The position numbers and the translations under genes were made by a program. Under the pieces are notes generated by a model. That model saw only the letters and a list, made by a program, of their open reading frames with translations. It was not told the DNA's origin and searched no databases. A stretch of 57,107 nucleotides of DNA from positions 1 through 57,107 of the forward strand of contig NZ_JAEKEG010000012.1 of assembly GCF_016651255.1 (NCBI RefSeq). Direction: 5' to 3'. Shown in pieces: positions 55,295 to 57,107 of this stretch. Source of the DNA: Pseudomonas sp. TH10. Its GTDB lineage: Bacteria > Pseudomonadota > Gammaproteobacteria > Pseudomonadales > Pseudomonadaceae. The stretch's first letter is position 1, and every line of letters starts with the position of its first letter.

Positions 55295-56105
55295 AGCGGA
55301 TTTCTACCCTGGGACTCACCGTTGCACTGATGCTATGGGGAGCTGTAGCGCAGGCCGTCGAGCTGATGCACTGGGAACGCCTCCCCTCGCGGTCCCGCTG
55401 GTGATCAATCAGGAACGAGTGGTCTTTATCGATGAGGCTGTTCGCGTCGGTGTGCCCTCAACCCTGACCGGCAAGCTGCGTGTGCAATCAACCGGCGGCA
55501 CGCTGTACCTGCGAGCGTCGGAAGCCATTGCACCGACCCGACTGCAGCTGCAATCGGTCACGACGGGCGAGATCATCCTCCTGGATATCGCGGCCACTCC
55601 CGGCGATCAACCGCTGGAGCCCGTACGTATTCTCAAGAATGCTCAGGGGCAAGCTACCGAGGCTGAATCTAGCGCCGTCCCTGTTCCAGAACGCACACCG
55701 ATCCCGGTCGCTTTAACGCGCTACGCCGCGCAAAGCCTGTACGCGCCGCTGCGCACCGTGGAGTCCCTGCCCGGTGTACGCCGCGTCCCGCTCAAGCTGC
55801 GTACCGAACTGCCGACCCTGCTGCCGACCGAAAACGTGTCCAGCACACCCATCGCCGCCTGGCGACTCGGTGATTACTGGGTCACCGCGGTGAAGTTGCG
55901 CAACCGCGGTTCAATCCCGGTGCAACTCAATCCTCGTCGGTTTCAGGCCAAACTGTTTGCCGCCACCTTCCAGCACGCCTTCCTCGGACCTGTCAGCGAT
56001 GCTGAAGACACTACGATTGCCTACCTTGTCACCCGGGGCGCAGGCCTCGAACAAGCGGTCCTATTGATCCCATCTGTTACGCAAGGTGGCGACCATGAAC
56101 GCTAA
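55291..56105 (+). CDS. TIGR03749-family ICE protein (TraK/VirB9-like position), frameshifted
   Basis: About 271 residues. Signal peptide (LGLTVALMLWGAVAQAVE), MHWERLPLAVPLVINQERVV across the break (C4 at 55383-55386 one base short), VPSTLTGKLRVQSTGGTLYL near 55, TTGEIILLDIAAT near 90, and WRLGDYWVTAVKLRNRGSIP near 190. Beta-rich periplasmic protein, probably a secretin-side component. Its last 11 bases overlap the next gene. Confidence 0.87.
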
Positions 56106-57107
56106 CGCACTGCTCAAATGGCTAGTACCTGCTGCGCTACTGGCCGTGGTGCTGATCATCATGAAAACCTGGGTCGCGGATGGTACTGGCAGCATTCCGG
56201 AAATATCAGGCGATCAGCAAAATATTGCTCTGTCTGCCGAACAGGCCAAGTCGCTAGGCATCGCGGGTGATACCCCACGCGACACGGTCGCCACCCTGGT
56301 CGGCCAGGTGAAGGCCATGCGCAGCGACATGCTCGGTTTGAAGAAACACAATGACTCACTGCAGACGGAAAACAACCGCCTACGCGAGCGGGAAAACAGT
56401 GTCGATTCGCGTATCCAGACCGCGCTTGGCAGTGTGACTCAGCAGGTCGACGAAGGCCGCCGCCAAGCCAATGAGGCCCGACTCAAAGCGGAACAAGACA
56501 GTCGTCAGGCTCGCGGCCTGCTGACGCAGTTGCAGGAACAGTTGTCGGGGCTGGCTGGCAAAAGCAAGGACATGCCGATCGGATTGGGGCTTGAGCCCGG
56601 CGACGGCGCTCAGTTCGAAGGGCGACACTCTACCAATGATGCACTGCAGTGGATTGAACCCTCGGATGCTCCGTCCACCGACGCCAGAGGCAAAACCACG
56701 ACTTCCTCCGCACTGAGCTTGCCTACCGCTTTCAACTCTCTGGAAAGCTTGAAAGACAACGCGATTGATCGCAGCCAGAAACAGCTACGTGCAGTTACCA
56801 AGGGTGAGCGCGACCTGACGCGATCCGTTGATCGTACCGAAGGCGCGAAGCCGGTCTACACGATCCCCGAAAACGCCACGCTGATGGGCTCGGTCGCCAT
56901 GACCGCGCTGATCGGCCGAGTCCCGGTGGACGGCACCGTGAATGACCCCTATCCCTTCAAGGTGCTGGTCGGTCCGGAGAACCTGACCGCCAACGGCATC
57001 GACCTGCCGGACGTCGCGGGGGCCGTGATGAGCGGCACGGCGTCCGGTGACTGGACCCTGTCCTGCGTACGCGGACAGGTCGAGTCAATTACCTTTGTGT
57101 TTACCGA
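56095..57107 (+). CDS. TIGR03752-family ICE protein (TraB/VirB10-like position), cut by the right edge
   Basis: 337 residues visible, no stop before the window ends. N-terminal membrane helix (LLKWLVPAALLAVVLIIMKT), a coiled coil at ~80-165 (LKKHNDSLQTENNRLRERE, RRQANEARLKAEQDSRQA), a Ser/Thr-rich linker, then the start of the conserved domain with YTIPENATLMGSVAMTALIG near 262 and PVDGTVNDPYPFKVLVGPEN. VirB10-type energy-coupling scaffold linking both membranes is the expected role. Confidence 0.9.
   Translation, partial: MNANALLKWLVPAALLAVVLIIMKTWVADGTGSIPEISGDQQNIALSAEQAKSLGIAGDTPRDTVATLVGQVKAMRSDMLGLKKHNDSLQTENNRLRERENSVDSRIQTALGSVTQQVDEGRRQANEARLKAEQDSRQARGLLTQLQEQLSGLAGKSKDMPIGLGLEPGDGAQFEGRHSTNDALQWIEPSDAPSTDARGKTTTSSALSLPTAFNSLESLKDNAIDRSQKQLRAVTKGERDLTRSVDRTEGAKPVYTIPENATLMGSVAMTALIGRVPVDGTVNDPYPFKVLVGPENLTANGIDLPDVAGAVMSGTASGDWTLSCVRGQVESITFVFT

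Noticed and set aside
1..57107. CRISPR arrays, rRNA genes, insertion sequences
   Set aside because: No regularly spaced repeats, rRNA motifs or transposase frames were found by reading through the window.

Overview
The window reads as a Pseudomonas genome segment (P. fluorescens/putida-like). The evidence is a hydroxycinnamoyl-CoA hydratase-lyase very close, from memory, to the P. fluorescens enzyme, an OprD-family porin, and a conjugative element of the PFGI-1/ICEclc type. No rRNA, tRNA, CRISPR array or transposase was seen.

Left part (1-33 kb) is a catabolic region for phenylpropanoid/aromatic compounds. (a) 1-5.5 kb: partial acyl-CoA dehydrogenase, ech, a vanillin-type aldehyde dehydrogenase, then TetR and MarR regulators, i.e. 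a ferulate/hydroxycinnamate module. (b) 5.6-15.1 kb: a minus-strand gentisate operon (MFS transporter, gentisate 1,2-dioxygenase, FAH-family hydrolase, 3-hydroxybenzoate 6-hydroxylase, OprD porin), a divergent IclR regulator, and a LeuCD-like hydratase pair. Together they suggest the isomerase-free route 3-hydroxybenzoate -> gentisate -> maleylpyruvate -> maleate -> D-malate. Direct repeats of about 420 bp, derived from an aldehyde dehydrogenase gene, flank this block. (c) 15.4-26 kb: an aldehyde dehydrogenase, an FUSC-type transporter, then an MFS / FAH / IclR / MhpA-like hydroxylase / extradiol dioxygenase / aldehyde dehydrogenase cluster of unknown substrate. (d) 26-33 kb: two paralogous MpaB/rubber-oxygenase-like (DUF2236-like) proteins flank a PucR-type regulator that has a clear 10-bp inverted-repeat operator candidate. 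An outer-membrane channel of the phenol-MetA type and a chemoreceptor follow. This is the least described part and a candidate C=C-cleaving system that would make aromatic aldehydes.

Right part (33.2-57.1 kb) is the core of an ICEclc/PFGI-1-type integrative and conjugative element, almost all on the plus strand. It begins with a regulatory/partition block (bisR-like, alpA, parA, shi-like, parB/bisD, DUF2857/bisC). Replication/processing genes follow (STY4528 family, TIGR03761, DUF3158/inrR-like, ssb, topB, STY4534 family, radC). Then come the type IV secretion genes (PilL-N, TIGR03759, transglycosylase, TIGR03765, traD, TIGR03747, RAQPRD, TIGR03758, 03745, 03750, 03746, 03749 and the start of TIGR03752). 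A YniB-like membrane gene is inserted in opposite orientation. Neither integrase nor att site is visible, so it is open whether the aromatic genes are ICE cargo or flanking chromosome.

A window-wide caveat: at least 17 genes or gene halves are interrupted by single-base losses, nearly all inside homopolymer runs, and both catabolic and ICE genes are affected. This pattern fits sequencing/assembly error better than decay. Such genes are therefore listed as one CDS spanning the frameshift, with the position given.
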